Assembly (NCBI GenBank): GCA_028228555.1 | Contig: JAOJBP010000002.1 | Coordinates: 123,069 to 187,068 of the forward strand | Source: Candidatus Thioglobus sp. | Lineage (GTDB): Bacteria > Pseudomonadota > Gammaproteobacteria > PS1 > Pseudothioglobaceae | Direction: 5' to 3' | DNA length: 64,000 nt | Part shown: one piece after another, positions 54,447 to 63,973 of the stretch | Position numbering within the stretch: the stretch's first letter is position 1 | How the letters are laid out: each line of letters begins with the position of its first letter | Program-made: the position numbers and the translations under genes | Notes under the pieces: generated by a model | What the model saw: only the letters and a program-made list of their open reading frames with translations | Database searches by the model: none | Told to the model about the DNA's origin: nothing

Positions 54447-55790
54447 TTAATTGAGTTGAATTCTTGACCCCCAAGGGATTGGCTCTTTACCTTTAACCAG
54501 CCACATCACTGGATAATTTGGCTCAAACTCTGGAAACTTACCTTTGGCATCTGTGAAATAAATAAGCACGCTAGAGGTAGAATCTTGCTGATCTAGGTAA
54601 TCAAACACTGGATTAAAATTAGTACCCTTTCCACCACCTAGAGAAGCGGGGAATGTTAGCTCATCCCAGGCTTCAAAGCGCCAAATTAAATTTGGACTTA
54701 CCTTTTCGTCACAAGCAATCAGTGTAATTGAAGCGCGCATATTACTTTTAATGGCATTAATCTCTGATACAAATTCATCAATCTCATTTTGAGAAATAGA
54801 CCCAGAAGTATCAATTGCGACAGTTATGTCAATTTGGCTAGATCTTAATGAAGGTAAGATAGCATTACCACTTCTTCTAGAAGGTCTAGCATAGGAGAAA
54901 TCATCTCGAGCAAGACTAGACATATACTGCGCTAAAAGAGATTGCCAAGATAATTGAGGTTGCAAGAAAAAATCAATAAGTTTGGCAAATTCACCATCAA
55001 GCTTGCCAGCTTGTTGAGCCAACTGTGCGCTTGAGGCAAGATTTTTTTGCCATTTACTACTCAGCTCTTGCATTTCATCAGGCGATAATGGTGCGGGTTT
55101 ATCAGCTAAAGTCTCCGAGTTTGCTTGACCTGGTGAAGGTTTATTCTTTGGACTCTTGCCTTCGTTGTTATCTTTTTCACCCTCCAAGCTATCTTCTCTC
55201 ATTCCACCATCAGATTCGTCGGCATCGTCTTTTGGATCGTCATCATACAAATGCTGGTCCATAGGCTCGGTATCAATACTATCGTCAATCATCGGATAAA
55301 TCTCTTCAGCAATCATACTTTCATATTTGCTAAAAATTGGAACATCCAATGGAGGGCGAAAACCTTCCTTAACCAGCAGTGGATTAATAGCAAAATCACA
55401 AGCCAGATCCCACTTGTGTTTATCACGATTACCCCGTCTTGCGAAGTGCGTGAGCGCGCAATGAAGCGCTTCGTGAATTAAAACGAATTTAGTCTGATGG
55501 TTGTTTAATTTATCAATAAAACTAGGGTTGTAATAAAAACTTTTCGCATCAGTGGCACTGGTTTTACACCAAGATCCTGCTGCTTTAAGCGGTAATCTTA
55601 AGACTAAATTACCTAAAAAAGGCTTATCTAAAATAAGCTGAGTACGCGCCTTAGTAAGCTTAGCTTCCACCAATTCTAGATCAACATCATCAACATTATT
55701 TTCAAAAATAACATCTTCACCAATCACCGAAACTTTAGGCTCAGGCTTTAGATCCTTACTTTTCCAATAGGGGTATTCTGAATCACTCAT
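54447..55790 (-). CDS. VWA-like domain metallopeptidase (DUF2201-type), MoxR partner
   Basis: Start at 55790 (MSDSEYPYWKSKDLKPEP), overlapping the preceding gene by eight bases. The 447-residue protein has an N-terminal zincin-like domain with HEALH (LIHEALHCALTHFARRG) plus DLACDFAINPLLV, a long acidic low-complexity linker (about 175-245, Asp/Glu/Pro/Lys-rich), and a C-terminal VWA-like domain with the MIDAS-type DITVAIDTSGSIS and TDAKGKFPEFEP. This DUF2201 architecture is regularly encoded beside MoxR-type AAA+ ATPases, as here. MoxR/VWA pairs act in assembling or activating metal or redox enzymes; the client is unknown. Confidence 0.88.
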   Translation of the reverse strand: MSDSEYPYWKSKDLKPEPKVSVIGEDVIFENNVDDVDLELVEAKLTKARTQLILDKPFLGNLVLRLPLKAAGSWCKTSATDAKSFYYNPSFIDKLNNHQTKFVLIHEALHCALTHFARRGNRDKHKWDLACDFAINPLLVKEGFRPPLDVPIFSKYESMIAEEIYPMIDDSIDTEPMDQHLYDDDPKDDADESDGGMREDSLEGEKDNNEGKSPKNKPSPGQANSETLADKPAPLSPDEMQELSSKWQKNLASSAQLAQQAGKLDGEFAKLIDFFLQPQLSWQSLLAQYMSSLARDDFSYARPSRRSGNAILPSLRSSQIDITVAIDTSGSISQNEIDEFVSEINAIKSNMRASITLIACDEKVSPNLIWRFEAWDELTFPASLGGGKGTNFNPVFDYLDQQDSTSSVLIYFTDAKGKFPEFEPNYPVMWLVKGKEPIPWGSRIQLN

Positions 55791-56208
55791 AGATAGAAGC
55801 TGATGCGTGCTTGGCACTCGAATTAAGAATTTTTCTTCGTTGTGATGGGGAAAGCAAGTCAATATTTGGAAATAGCCCCCTATTTTCCAATCTAGCATGT
55901 GATTTCAATAATTTGCCAAATTTTTCTAAAAATTCTGGCTTATTGGTCAACTTACTCGCTATTTTGTATAATTGTTGATTTTCTATGGCTAAATCAGTCA
56001 ATTTCTCTCTTAAAAAGGCAAAAATAATCAATTTTTTAGCATTAAATTGCTCATAAAATTCCATTTCTAAATTTTCCGATATTTTTTTATAAAGTATTTT
56101 AATTTCAGTCTTATATTTTGTTTTAACCGCATTGATGCAATTATTGGCTAATGATAACGCGCTATACTGCTCTCGCGTTAAGATAAGTAATTCGCTAGCG
56201 ACTGTCAT
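55783..56208 (-). CDS. hemerythrin-like helical protein with eroded metal ligands
   Basis: A 141-residue all-helical protein. Its plan matches bacterial HHE hemerythrins: LTREQYSALSLANNC at the start (family: L-S-R-E-H-H-x-A-L-x-L-A), FLREKLTDLAIENQQLY in the middle (family: ...E-H-x-x-L), and FLEKFGKLLKSHARLENRGLFPNID near the end (family: L-x-x-H-V-R-x-E-E-R-x-L-F-P). Most iron ligands are replaced: His-His is Gln-Tyr, the middle His is Asn, and E-E-R reads E-N-R; only the His in KSHARLEN remains. It probably does not bind a di-iron centre. It lies between MoxR and the VWA protein, overlapping the latter by eight bases. Assignment is by motif pattern, not alignment. Confidence 0.5.
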   Translation of the reverse strand: MTVASELLILTREQYSALSLANNCINAVKTKYKTEIKILYKKISENLEMEFYEQFNAKKLIIFAFLREKLTDLAIENQQLYKIASKLTNKPEFLEKFGKLLKSHARLENRGLFPNIDLLSPSQRRKILNSSAKHASASIYE

Positions 56209-56320
56209 TATCCAAATTGCCCATCAAAACATGAATGGAATAGATAAAAACCAAGCCTTAATTTCAATAGCGGCTTAGTCGAATATTTTTGGTTTATATT
56301 TAAATTAATCACGGATACTT

Positions 56321-57361
56321 TTAGTCAAACATTGTTTCTGCTATTTTCCCCGCCCAATCTGCAAATTCAGGTATAGCAAAAATATCGCCGCCAATGGCTC
56401 TTTGCATGTCAGAAACAAGCATAACGCCCAACTCTTTTTGTGGAAAATCACGCGCAAAATTAAGAATATTACCCCAAATTTTTTGTGCGTCATCTGTTTC
56501 TTTTGCCGCTATCGCTCGTCCTGCTAATGCTGCACAAATAGCGTATTGAAGATCTAGCTCTGTTGGGATGTTTACTTGTTCGCCTCTAATAATAGCATCT
56601 AAATCTGGTAAATCAGCCATGTGCTCAACAAAAGTAGTAATTTCAACGCCCGCTACTTCTCCAACGCAGGCGCTGGCAGCTTGCCTAAATAAAACTAAAT
56701 CATTGTCAAATTTTTTCAATGCACGATGTACAAACTCCCAAGTTCTTGGCGAAGGGAAAGCAACTGGATTGTGTGCTGGATCAAATTCAAATAAATGCTC
56801 AGGGCGATAACGTAAAAAGCCAATAATACGTTCATCAATTTTATTTTTATAAGCCCATGTAGCCCAATCATCTAGATTAACGGCAAGTTCATAATGAGAA
56901 AAACGATTAGCCAAAGGTGCGGGCATTGAGTAAGTAACGCCTCGATCACCTTGTCGATTGCCGGCTGCAAAAATAACCCAGCCATCTGGGACGATGTAAT
57001 CACCCAAGCGTCTGTCTAAAATAAGCTGATAAGCAGCAGCAGAAACTGTTGGTGGCGCTGAAGTTATCTCATCAAGAAACAAAATACCTTGTTTGCCATG
57101 GCGTTTTTCATCGGGTAATAATGATGGAATTGACCAATCAACTAGTTTTCCATTTTTAAAAGGGATGCCTCGAAGATCACTTGGCTCCATTTGCGATAAG
57201 CGAATATCGATAATCTCGACATCATGCGCCTGTGCAACTTGGGAGATGATTTGTGACTTACCAATACCTGGCGCACCCCACAACATAACCGGCGTATGAT
57301 GACCGTCAAATACGGATTCAAACTCTTGTGTAAGGATTTTACTAACTTGCTCTGGACGCAT
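56321..57361 (-). CDS. MoxR-type AAA+ ATPase
   Basis: A 346-residue AAA+ protein with Walker A GAPGIGKSQ (about 30-38), Walker B GILFLDEITSAP, sensor 1 VIFAAGNRQGDRGVTYSMP and an arginine-rich RFSHYEL segment. The C-terminal helical lid follows. MoxR ATPases act as chaperones that, with VWA-domain partners, insert cofactors or activate enzymes. The partner is the DUF2201/VWA protein encoded at 54447-55790 in the same operon, separated by the small hemerythrin-like gene. Divergent from the lipoate genes with 63 bases between. Confidence 0.92.
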   Translation of the reverse strand: MRPEQVSKILTQEFESVFDGHHTPVMLWGAPGIGKSQIISQVAQAHDVEIIDIRLSQMEPSDLRGIPFKNGKLVDWSIPSLLPDEKRHGKQGILFLDEITSAPPTVSAAAYQLILDRRLGDYIVPDGWVIFAAGNRQGDRGVTYSMPAPLANRFSHYELAVNLDDWATWAYKNKIDERIIGFLRYRPEHLFEFDPAHNPVAFPSPRTWEFVHRALKKFDNDLVLFRQAASACVGEVAGVEITTFVEHMADLPDLDAIIRGEQVNIPTELDLQYAICAALAGRAIAAKETDDAQKIWGNILNFARDFPQKELGVMLVSDMQRAIGGDIFAIPEFADWAGKIAETMFD

Positions 57362-57424
57362 AATAACTTGAAAAAGTGAAAATTGGCCATATTCTACCGT
57401 AATAGAAGATAAAATCCCCTGATT

Positions 57425-57703
57425 ATGACTACTACTAATATTATTCCTGAAGAGTTATGGAATTTTCCTTGCGAATACTCGGTTAAAGTGTTTGGAAAAA
57501 CTTGTCTCGAATTACACACAACTGTTTGCACGATTGTGGAGCGCCACACTGACAAAATTCATCCTGATAACGTAACCAAAAAACAAAGCTCAAAAGGTGG
57601 TTATGTTTCAATTACTTTAAAAATCATTGCTACTAGTAGAGCACAACTAGATGCTATCAATCAAGATTTACAAGATTGTGAATTGGTCGCCTACGTTTTA
57701 TAG
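57425..57703 (+). CDS. DUF493 (YbeD) family protein
   Basis: A 92-residue small ACT-like fold protein: PEELWNFPCEYSVKVFGK, GGYVSITLKIIATSRAQLDAINQDLQDCELVAYVL. YbeD is regularly placed immediately before lipB, as here (six bases), and has been suggested to help regulate lipoate synthesis; the actual function is not settled. Cytosolic. No oddities. Confidence 0.92.
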   Translation: MTTTNIIPEELWNFPCEYSVKVFGKTCLELHTTVCTIVERHTDKIHPDNVTKKQSSKGGYVSITLKIIATSRAQLDAINQDLQDCELVAYVL

Positions 57704-57709
57704 GCTTGT

Positions 57710-58321
57710 ATGCGGATTGTTGAGCTAGGTCATCAGGAGTACTTGCCAACTTGGCAGGCAATGAAAGTTTTTACGGATGCACGTTCCCCTGACACCGAAG
57801 ATGAATTGTGGATTGTTGAACACCCTAGTGTCTTCACCCAAGGTATTGCAGGAAAGCCAGAGCATGAACTTAATATTAGCCTCATTCCAATTGTAAAAAC
57901 TGATCGTGGCGGTCAAATTACGTATCATGGGCCAGGACAGCTAATTATTTATTGTTTGATTGATTTAAAGCGCCTAGGTATTGGAGTTAAAAAAATAGTT
58001 TCGATGATTGAAAACTCTATTATTGACTTGTTAAACTTGTATAACATTAAAGCGCACCTTGAAAAAGATGCACCCGGTGTTTATGTAGATCATGCAAAAG
58101 TTGCAGCCTTAGGGTTAAAAGTTAAGCAAGGTAGAACCTATCATGGGCTAAGTTTGAATGTTGATATGGATCTAACTCCATTTGATCAAATTAACCCTTG
58201 TGGATATCAAGGATTGAAAGTAACACAGGTGAAAGACTTAGCGGATAATAAGGTTAGTTTTTCAAAGCTTTCTAAGCAACTTTCACAACTACTTATACAA
58301 CATATTACCAGTGCCAAATAA
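57710..58321 (+). CDS. lipB: lipoyl(octanoyl) transferase
   Basis: A 203-residue enzyme that moves octanoate from acyl-ACP to lipoyl domains of 2-oxoacid dehydrogenases and GcvH. Conserved parts are [46 protein letters not shown] (substrate lysine/His loop), [33 protein letters not shown] with the active Lys, and [14 protein letters not shown] with the catalytic Cys. Overlaps lipA by 11 bases. Confidence 0.97.
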   Translation: MRIVELGHQEYLPTWQAMKVFTDARSPDTEDELWIVEHPSVFTQGIAGKPEHELNISLIPIVKTDRGGQITYHGPGQLIIYCLIDLKRLGIGVKKIVSMIENSIIDLLNLYNIKAHLEKDAPGVYVDHAKVAALGLKVKQGRTYHGLSLNVDMDLTPFDQINPCGYQGLKVTQVKDLADNKVSFSKLSKQLSQLLIQHITSAK

Positions 58322-59276
58322 TCATTTATCAGAACAAGAAATTGATATTAAACACCTGAAAGGTGAGTCAAAGGTATCACGCCTTAGGATCAAGCCTGAT
58401 TCACAGCGCGCACCCATTCGTAAGCCTAGCTGGATTCGTATTAAGCATCCCAGTGGATCAAAGGTAGCAAAATTAAAAACTACATTAAGAAGTCAGCGAT
58501 TATTTACCGTGTGTGAAGAAGCGCAATGCCCTAATCTTGGTGAATGCTTTAATCATGGCACTGCGACCTTTATGATCATGGGTCAAATTTGTACGCGTCG
58601 CTGCCCTTTTTGCGATGTTGCACATGGCAAGCCTAAAGTGCTTGATGCTGATGAACCTCAACATTTGGCTGAAACGATTGAAAAAATGCAGCTTAAGTAT
58701 GTGGTCATTACTTCTGTTGATCGCGACGATTTACGTGATGGTGGTGCGAATCATTTTAAAGAGTGCATTGATGCGGTTAGACAATGCACACCTAATGTAA
58801 AAATTGAAATTTTAACACCTGATTTTAGAGGCCGTGTTGAACAGGCACTCGAAGTGTTTAAATCTTGCCCTCCTGACGTGTTTAACCACAATCTTGAAAC
58901 TGTGCCAAGCTTGTATCCTAAAGTACGACCAGGGGCAAGTTATGAGTACTCACTTGAATTATTGAAAGCTTTTAAGGCTCAACATCCTCAAGTTACTACA
59001 AAATCAGGATTAATGTTGGGTGTTGGTGAGACTGAGAAGCAAGTTATTGATGTATTAAAAGACTTGCGAGCACATCACGTTGATATGCTTACTTTGGGGC
59101 AGTATCTTCAGCCTAGCAAGCATCATTTAGCGGTAGAAGCTTATATTCATCCAGACCAATTTGAAAAATACAAGGTTATTGCTACAGAGCTTGGTTTTTC
59201 ACAAGTTGCCAGTGGGCCTATGGTCAGATCTTCTTATCATGCGGATCTGCAAGCTGCAGGAGAATCCATTAGTTAA
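58311..59276 (+). CDS. lipA: lipoyl synthase (radical SAM)
   Basis: A 321-residue radical-SAM enzyme starting at a GTG within the end of lipB. The auxiliary cluster motif C-x4-C-x5-C is [13 protein letters not shown]; the SAM cluster motif C-x3-C-x2-C is [39 protein letters not shown] and [11 protein letters not shown] follow, with the closing RSSYHAD that supplies the Ser ligand. It inserts two sulfurs into octanoyl chains, completing lipoate. The start could be later, since the first 30 residues are variable in the family. Confidence 0.97.
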   Translation: MPNNHLSEQEIDIKHLKGESKVSRLRIKPDSQRAPIRKPSWIRIKHPSGSKVAKLKTTLRSQRLFTVCEEAQCPNLGECFNHGTATFMIMGQICTRRCPFCDVAHGKPKVLDADEPQHLAETIEKMQLKYVVITSVDRDDLRDGGANHFKECIDAVRQCTPNVKIEILTPDFRGRVEQALEVFKSCPPDVFNHNLETVPSLYPKVRPGASYEYSLELLKAFKAQHPQVTTKSGLMLGVGETEKQVIDVLKDLRAHHVDMLTLGQYLQPSKHHLAVEAYIHPDQFEKYKVIATELGFSQVASGPMVRSSYHADLQAAGESIS

Positions 59277-59304
59277 CAACATATTAATCTAAATATTAAG
59301 CAAA

Positions 59305-59337
59305 AAAAAATACCGACATAAAGTCGGTATTTTTTTG
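59305..59337 (+). terminator. rho-independent terminator after lipA
   Basis: Stem TACCGAC (59311-59317) / GTCGGTA (59323-59329), loop ATAAA, flanked by runs of A and T that lengthen the stem. It closes the DUF493-lipB-lipA unit and may also serve the convergent RND gene. Confidence 0.92.
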
Positions 59338-59370
59338 TTTCTACCACCCTACTCGGGTGTTTTCAATCAC

Positions 59371-62300
59371 TTACAAATCGTTTTTATCTTCCTTTTTAAG
59401 AAGGCCATTTGTATCAATTTTTTCATCTTCAGATGTTTCATTAGGCTTATTGGCTTTTTTAGTTAAGACTGTTTTAATCCAGTTTTTAGGATCAGAACCT
59501 TGCTTATCAGATTTAGGCTTCGACTCTTTATGAACATTGTACTTAGCATCTGAATCAGCATCACCTGGCAGTAGCCCCATATTAACCGCAATATTGCGGC
59601 AAGACTCTTCACCTGCTGATAACGTTCCTAGTGGAATTACAACCAATGTCAGCACTGTAGAGACTAAAACACCAAACAATAATGAAATAGCCATACCTTG
59701 GAAGATAGGATCAGATAGTATTACACTAGAGCCACCGACTAATGCAAAAGCAGTAATCATAATTGGTCTAGTTCTTGATGCACATGAGTTAATCACCGCA
59801 TCAAAAAATGGCGTTCCTTTGGCATATTCCTGAACAGTAAAATCAACTAATAGAATCGAGTTACGTACAATAATTCCGGCAAGTGCAATCCAGCCAATCA
59901 TAGAGGTAGCTGTAAATTCAGCGCCTAATAACCAATGACCCGGCACAATACCCAATAAAGTTAACGGGATTGGCGCCATGATGATGGCTGGAATTATAAA
60001 GTTACCAAACTGCCATACAACAAGCATGTAAATAACCACAAGAGCAACCGCAAATGCTGTACCCATATCACGGAAAGTTTCATAAGTAACTGTCCACTCA
60101 CCAGACCATTCAAATCCCGGTATGTTTTGATTCTTTGGCGGGCCTAAATATTCACCTTGTAGTTGAGTACCATCAAGTGTTTGATATTTAAGTAGTAAGT
60201 CATCAACTGCAAACATTGCATAAATTGGCGCACTTAAGCGTCCAATAGGTTCACCTAGTACGTATTCAACGTCTGATAAATCCTTATGATAAATTAGATC
60301 ATCTTGTTTTTTGTAGCTAAACGATCCCAATTCAGAAATAGGAATCATACTGCCATTCTGTGCGGGCACAGGTAACTGTGTCAAATAAGAAAGTTGAGAG
60401 CGCTTTGTAAGTGGCACCTGAAGACAAATTCGTGAAGGCTCTAAAGCATTTTTCAAGCGAATTGTACCAACATTAAAACTAGTCATAGCCATTGCTAAAG
60501 TTTCTTTAACAGTCATAACGCTAACTCCAAATCTTGAAGCCTTGGCGGTATCAACTTGGAAATCTATGACAGGATATTCGTCACGCATTAAATTGTCAAC
60601 ATCTGCCATAGTGCCAGACTCGATAAACAACTCTGTTAAATCATTGGCCAATTTACGACGAGTTTCTTTATCGGGGCCATAAACTTCAGCAACTACTGGT
60701 CTTAAAACTGGAGGGCCTGGTGGCATCTCAACTACTGCATAATCTGCGCCAGCCTCTTCTGCAATTTCTTTTAGTAAGTCACGCGCTTCTAATGCAATTT
60801 CATGGCTTGAGCGAGGGCGATCTGCCTTTTCAGCTAGTTGAATTTGTAACTCACCAACTGAAGAAGATTGACGTAAGTAAGAGTGCCTAACTAAACCGTT
60901 AAAATCAAATGGTTTAGCGGTACCTGCATATGATTGAATATCGATAACTTCTTCTACATTTCGAAGCTTTTGCGCCATTAGATGTAGGGTTGAAGCAGTA
61001 TCTGATAAAGAGGTTCCATCTGGCATATCAAGCATCACACCGAACTCTGACTTATTATCAAGTGGCAGCATTTTAACTGGCACGGCAGTTGTGTAAAACA
61101 TAGACATGGCTAAAAAGAAAACCACTACTAAGCCAGCAAGAAAGCTCCAACCATATGCTGCGTTACTAAATAATTTTGAAATGATTGAATGGTAAAAAGC
61201 ATACATGACTTTTGCTTCTTTCTCTTCTTTTGCATGCATCTTATGTAAGACATTCAGTGGTGGCACAAATTTCATAATGAAATATGGCGTAAAGACAAAG
61301 GCTGCAAATAACGAGAACATCATTGCTACAGATCCTAATACTGGAATTGGTGCCATATATGGGCCCATCATTCCACTTACTGCTGCCATTGGCACAAGTG
61401 CTGCAACCACTGTAAAGGTTGCTAAAATAGTAGGATTTCCCACCTCTCTTACTGCATCAATCGCAGTACCAATGCTAATTTTGTTGTCAATGAGCCAGCG
61501 TCTATAGATATTTTCAGTTACAACAATCGCATCATCTACTAAGATTCCTATTGAGAAGATTAGTGCAAATAAGCTCACTCTATCAATCGTCATACCCAAA
61601 ATCCAGGCAGAGAATATAGTCATTAATAGAACCACCGGAATAACCAAGGTAACAACGATAGCTGGACGCACTCCTAATGCAAACCATACCAATAATGTAA
61701 CCGCACCAGTTGCAATGAATAATTTTTTAATTAGAGAATTAACCTTATCTTTTGCTGATTTTCCGTAGTTTCTAGTAACAGAGACTTCAACATTATCTGG
61801 GATAAGTCGACCTTTTAATTCTTCTACTTTGGCTAGTATATTTTCTGCAACGGCAACACCATTAGATCCAAACTTCTTAGCAATAGCAATAGTAACAGCT
61901 TGTTCACCGGTAGCTTTCTTTCCGGTTTTATTAGCTTTACCAGTATAGTAGCTAACCATATGCTCAGTTTCTTCTGGCGCATAATAAACATCAGCAACAT
62001 CTCTTATATAGATGGGCTTGCCATCATTAATAGCTACCACTAAGTTTTCTATATCTTCAACCTTGGTAAAGAAGTCACCCGCGTAGACTTCCATGTTATA
62101 ACCATTTAGTTCAATATTACCAGTATGCTCGCGAACATTAGCATTACCTACTGTTCCTGCTATTTGTTGGATAGAAACACCATAACCCGCTAAACGCCCA
62201 GGATAAGCATCAATGTGAAAAATTTCTTTACGACCACCAACAATAAAGCCATTGTTAGTGTCTTTTACTTTCTCCAACTGTTGAATCAGCTCTAGACCCA

Positions 62301-62814
62301 AGGAGCGTAATTGGCCATCATCTAATGACTTTGACCATAAAGTTAAATTAATAATAGGGACGTCATCAATCTCTTTTGGTTTTATTAAAGGTTGCCTAGC
62401 ACCGGGCGGCATAAAATCAAGATTTGCCAGCATCTTGTCACGAACCTTGATAATGGATGCGTTCATATCTTGACCCACATCAAACTCTACCGTGATAATA
62501 CCTTGACCTTTGTCACTCACTGAGTAAACGTGCTTAACACCTAAAATTTGAGCCATTAAACGCTCTAATGGCTTAACTACAATATTAGAAACTTCCTCTG
62601 ATGAGGCGCCTGGATATTCTACAAAAAGATCAATTAGAGGTACTGAAATTTGCGGATCTTCTTGACGGGGTGTTGAAATTAGACCGATAATACCGGCACC
62701 CAACATAGCAAAGAAAATAATAATAGATAAAGGTGAAGTAATAAAGGCTTTAGTTAGCTTTCCAGCAATACCTAGATCTATCTCATCGTTATTGTTTGTA
62801 TTATGATTTGACAT
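59371..62814 (-). CDS. RND efflux transporter permease (HAE1/AcrB type)
   Basis: An 1147-residue inner-membrane pump with the RND plan: one N-terminal helix, a large periplasmic domain, a bundle of helices, then a repeat of the same. Visible family features include STPRQEDPQISVPLIDLFVEYPGASSEEVSNIVVKPLE, the helix 4 region RVSLFALIFSIGILVDDAIVVTENIYRRW with the proton-relay Asp-Asp, and the second-half SMIGWIALAGIIVRNSILLVDF. It drives export of toxic compounds by proton motive force. The C-terminal 80-90 residues are charged (Lys/Asp/Glu/Asn) and extend past the last helix. Substrate unknown; no outer-membrane channel gene is in the window. Ten bases after the adaptor gene. Confidence 0.94.
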   Translation of the reverse strand: MSNHNTNNNDEIDLGIAGKLTKAFITSPLSIIIFFAMLGAGIIGLISTPRQEDPQISVPLIDLFVEYPGASSEEVSNIVVKPLERLMAQILGVKHVYSVSDKGQGIITVEFDVGQDMNASIIKVRDKMLANLDFMPPGARQPLIKPKEIDDVPIINLTLWSKSLDDGQLRSLGLELIQQLEKVKDTNNGFIVGGRKEIFHIDAYPGRLAGYGVSIQQIAGTVGNANVREHTGNIELNGYNMEVYAGDFFTKVEDIENLVVAINDGKPIYIRDVADVYYAPEETEHMVSYYTGKANKTGKKATGEQAVTIAIAKKFGSNGVAVAENILAKVEELKGRLIPDNVEVSVTRNYGKSAKDKVNSLIKKLFIATGAVTLLVWFALGVRPAIVVTLVIPVVLLMTIFSAWILGMTIDRVSLFALIFSIGILVDDAIVVTENIYRRWLIDNKISIGTAIDAVREVGNPTILATFTVVAALVPMAAVSGMMGPYMAPIPVLGSVAMMFSLFAAFVFTPYFIMKFVPPLNVLHKMHAKEEKEAKVMYAFYHSIISKLFSNAAYGWSFLAGLVVVFFLAMSMFYTTAVPVKMLPLDNKSEFGVMLDMPDGTSLSDTASTLHLMAQKLRNVEEVIDIQSYAGTAKPFDFNGLVRHSYLRQSSSVGELQIQLAEKADRPRSSHEIALEARDLLKEIAEEAGADYAVVEMPPGPPVLRPVVAEVYGPDKETRRKLANDLTELFIESGTMADVDNLMRDEYPVIDFQVDTAKASRFGVSVMTVKETLAMAMTSFNVGTIRLKNALEPSRICLQVPLTKRSQLSYLTQLPVPAQNGSMIPISELGSFSYKKQDDLIYHKDLSDVEYVLGEPIGRLSAPIYAMFAVDDLLLKYQTLDGTQLQGEYLGPPKNQNIPGFEWSGEWTVTYETFRDMGTAFAVALVVIYMLVVWQFGNFIIPAIIMAPIPLTLLGIVPGHWLLGAEFTATSMIGWIALAGIIVRNSILLVDFTVQEYAKGTPFFDAVINSCASRTRPIMITAFALVGGSSVILSDPIFQGMAISLLFGVLVSTVLTLVVIPLGTLSAGEESCRNIAVNMGLLPGDADSDAKYNVHKESKPKSDKQGSDPKNWIKTVLTKKANKPNETSEDEKIDTNGLLKKEDKNDL

Positions 62815-62824
62815 AAGTTATAAA

Positions 62825-63973
62825 TTAAATATTCATTCCTGAAATCATCAAAATATTTGGATTTGTGACAATTTTTTCACCAATCTTTAAGCCCGATAAA
62901 ATGCTTTTCTTATCGCTACCAACCTGCTCACCTAAGCGAACAAAGCGTAATTCGGTTTTATTAGTCAGCGGACTTATCACAAAAACACTCGGTAGTGATG
63001 AACGCCACATAATGGCTGCATCTGGAACAATAGGTGTTAGAATTCCTGAGTCTGTTTCAAAAATTTCTACTTCAGAATATGCACCAGGTAAAACTGGTAC
63101 ATTAGCAGGTAAATCAAGTTTCACCTTGACACTATGCTTGGCATTATCTGCAATTGGGTAGATTTGAGCTAATTTTGCATCAACAACAATATTTGCGATA
63201 TCAAGTTTAACTCGATAATTTTTATTAAGCTTTAAGCTTCTAACCAGTCTTGAAGGGATGTTAACCTCTACTTGTAGATCTTTAATATTAGCAAACTTTA
63301 ATAAGATTTGACCCGGCTGAACAACGTCACCTTCATTGATTGATTTAGCAACAATAACCCCATCAAATGGAGCACTAACATTTGCATCTTTAAGGCGTGA
63401 TTCAATTTGCTTTAAGTTATTTTCTGCTTGAGTTAGTTTATTTTTAGCCTGTTGATAAGTAGTGTAGCGGGATGTTCTATTGGCAAATTTATCAAACTCA
63501 GGGTTACCTTGTCCGCTTATTTTTAACATAGGATCAGTAAACATTGAGAACATGCCTGGCACGCCACCCAACATTCCACCACTATTAGGAGAAACAATAG
63601 ATTGCGAATATTGAACACCGGCATTTCTAAGAGCTTCGTTAGCTGAAGCAATTTCAGCATAAGCAGAATCACGCTGCGCTTTAATGGACTCTTGCTCCAG
63701 TGTTACTATGATAGTTCCTTTTTTAAACATGTCACCTTCACGGCCATTAACGCTTAAAACATCGCCAGACACTTGAGCTGATAAATTAACCTGGGAAGAA
63801 GACATCACAACACCACCTAAAAGCGCTCTCTTATCTAGAGACATTCCACTAACTGTTTCGATGTTATAAACCGAATCAAAGCTACTGGCATTTTGATTCA
63901 TAATTTGTGCTTGCAAAGGGAGTGATAAAGTGAGTAAAACTGATGTAACTAAAGGTGTGATTGTAAAGCGCAT
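62825..63973 (-). CDS. RND efflux periplasmic adaptor (membrane fusion protein)
   Basis: A 382-residue periplasmic protein with signal peptide (MRFTITPLVTSVLLTLSLPLQA). It has a biotinyl-lipoyl-like half-motif (VSAQVSGD-type LSAQVSGDVLSVNGREGDMFKKGTIIVTLE), a helical hairpin interrupted by a Gly/Met/Pro-rich insert (SGGMLGGVPGMFSMFTDPM, about 128-150), the second lipoyl half (VSAPFDGVIVAKSINEGDVVQPGQILLKFA), then beta-barrel and membrane-proximal domains. It couples the downstream RND pump to an outer-membrane channel. The insert in the hairpin is unusual. The gene is complete and starts 27 bases before the window edge. Confidence 0.93.
   Translation of the reverse strand: MRFTITPLVTSVLLTLSLPLQAQIMNQNASSFDSVYNIETVSGMSLDKRALLGGVVMSSSQVNLSAQVSGDVLSVNGREGDMFKKGTIIVTLEQESIKAQRDSAYAEIASANEALRNAGVQYSQSIVSPNSGGMLGGVPGMFSMFTDPMLKISGQGNPEFDKFANRTSRYTTYQQAKNKLTQAENNLKQIESRLKDANVSAPFDGVIVAKSINEGDVVQPGQILLKFANIKDLQVEVNIPSRLVRSLKLNKNYRVKLDIANIVVDAKLAQIYPIADNAKHSVKVKLDLPANVPVLPGAYSEVEIFETDSGILTPIVPDAAIMWRSSLPSVFVISPLTNKTELRFVRLGEQVGSDKKSILSGLKIGEKIVTNPNILMISGMNI

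Noticed and set aside
54447..55898. Longer start for the VWA protein at 55898
   Set aside because: The extra 36 codons lie within the preceding gene in another frame; ATG 55790 gives an 8-base overlap of the kind used elsewhere in the window.
59371..63973. Heavy-metal (CusA/CzcA) type RND system
   Set aside because: I saw no Met-triad or other clear metal-export motif, and no metal regulator or metallochaperone is adjacent; the sequence reads as general HAE-type, though substrate remains open.
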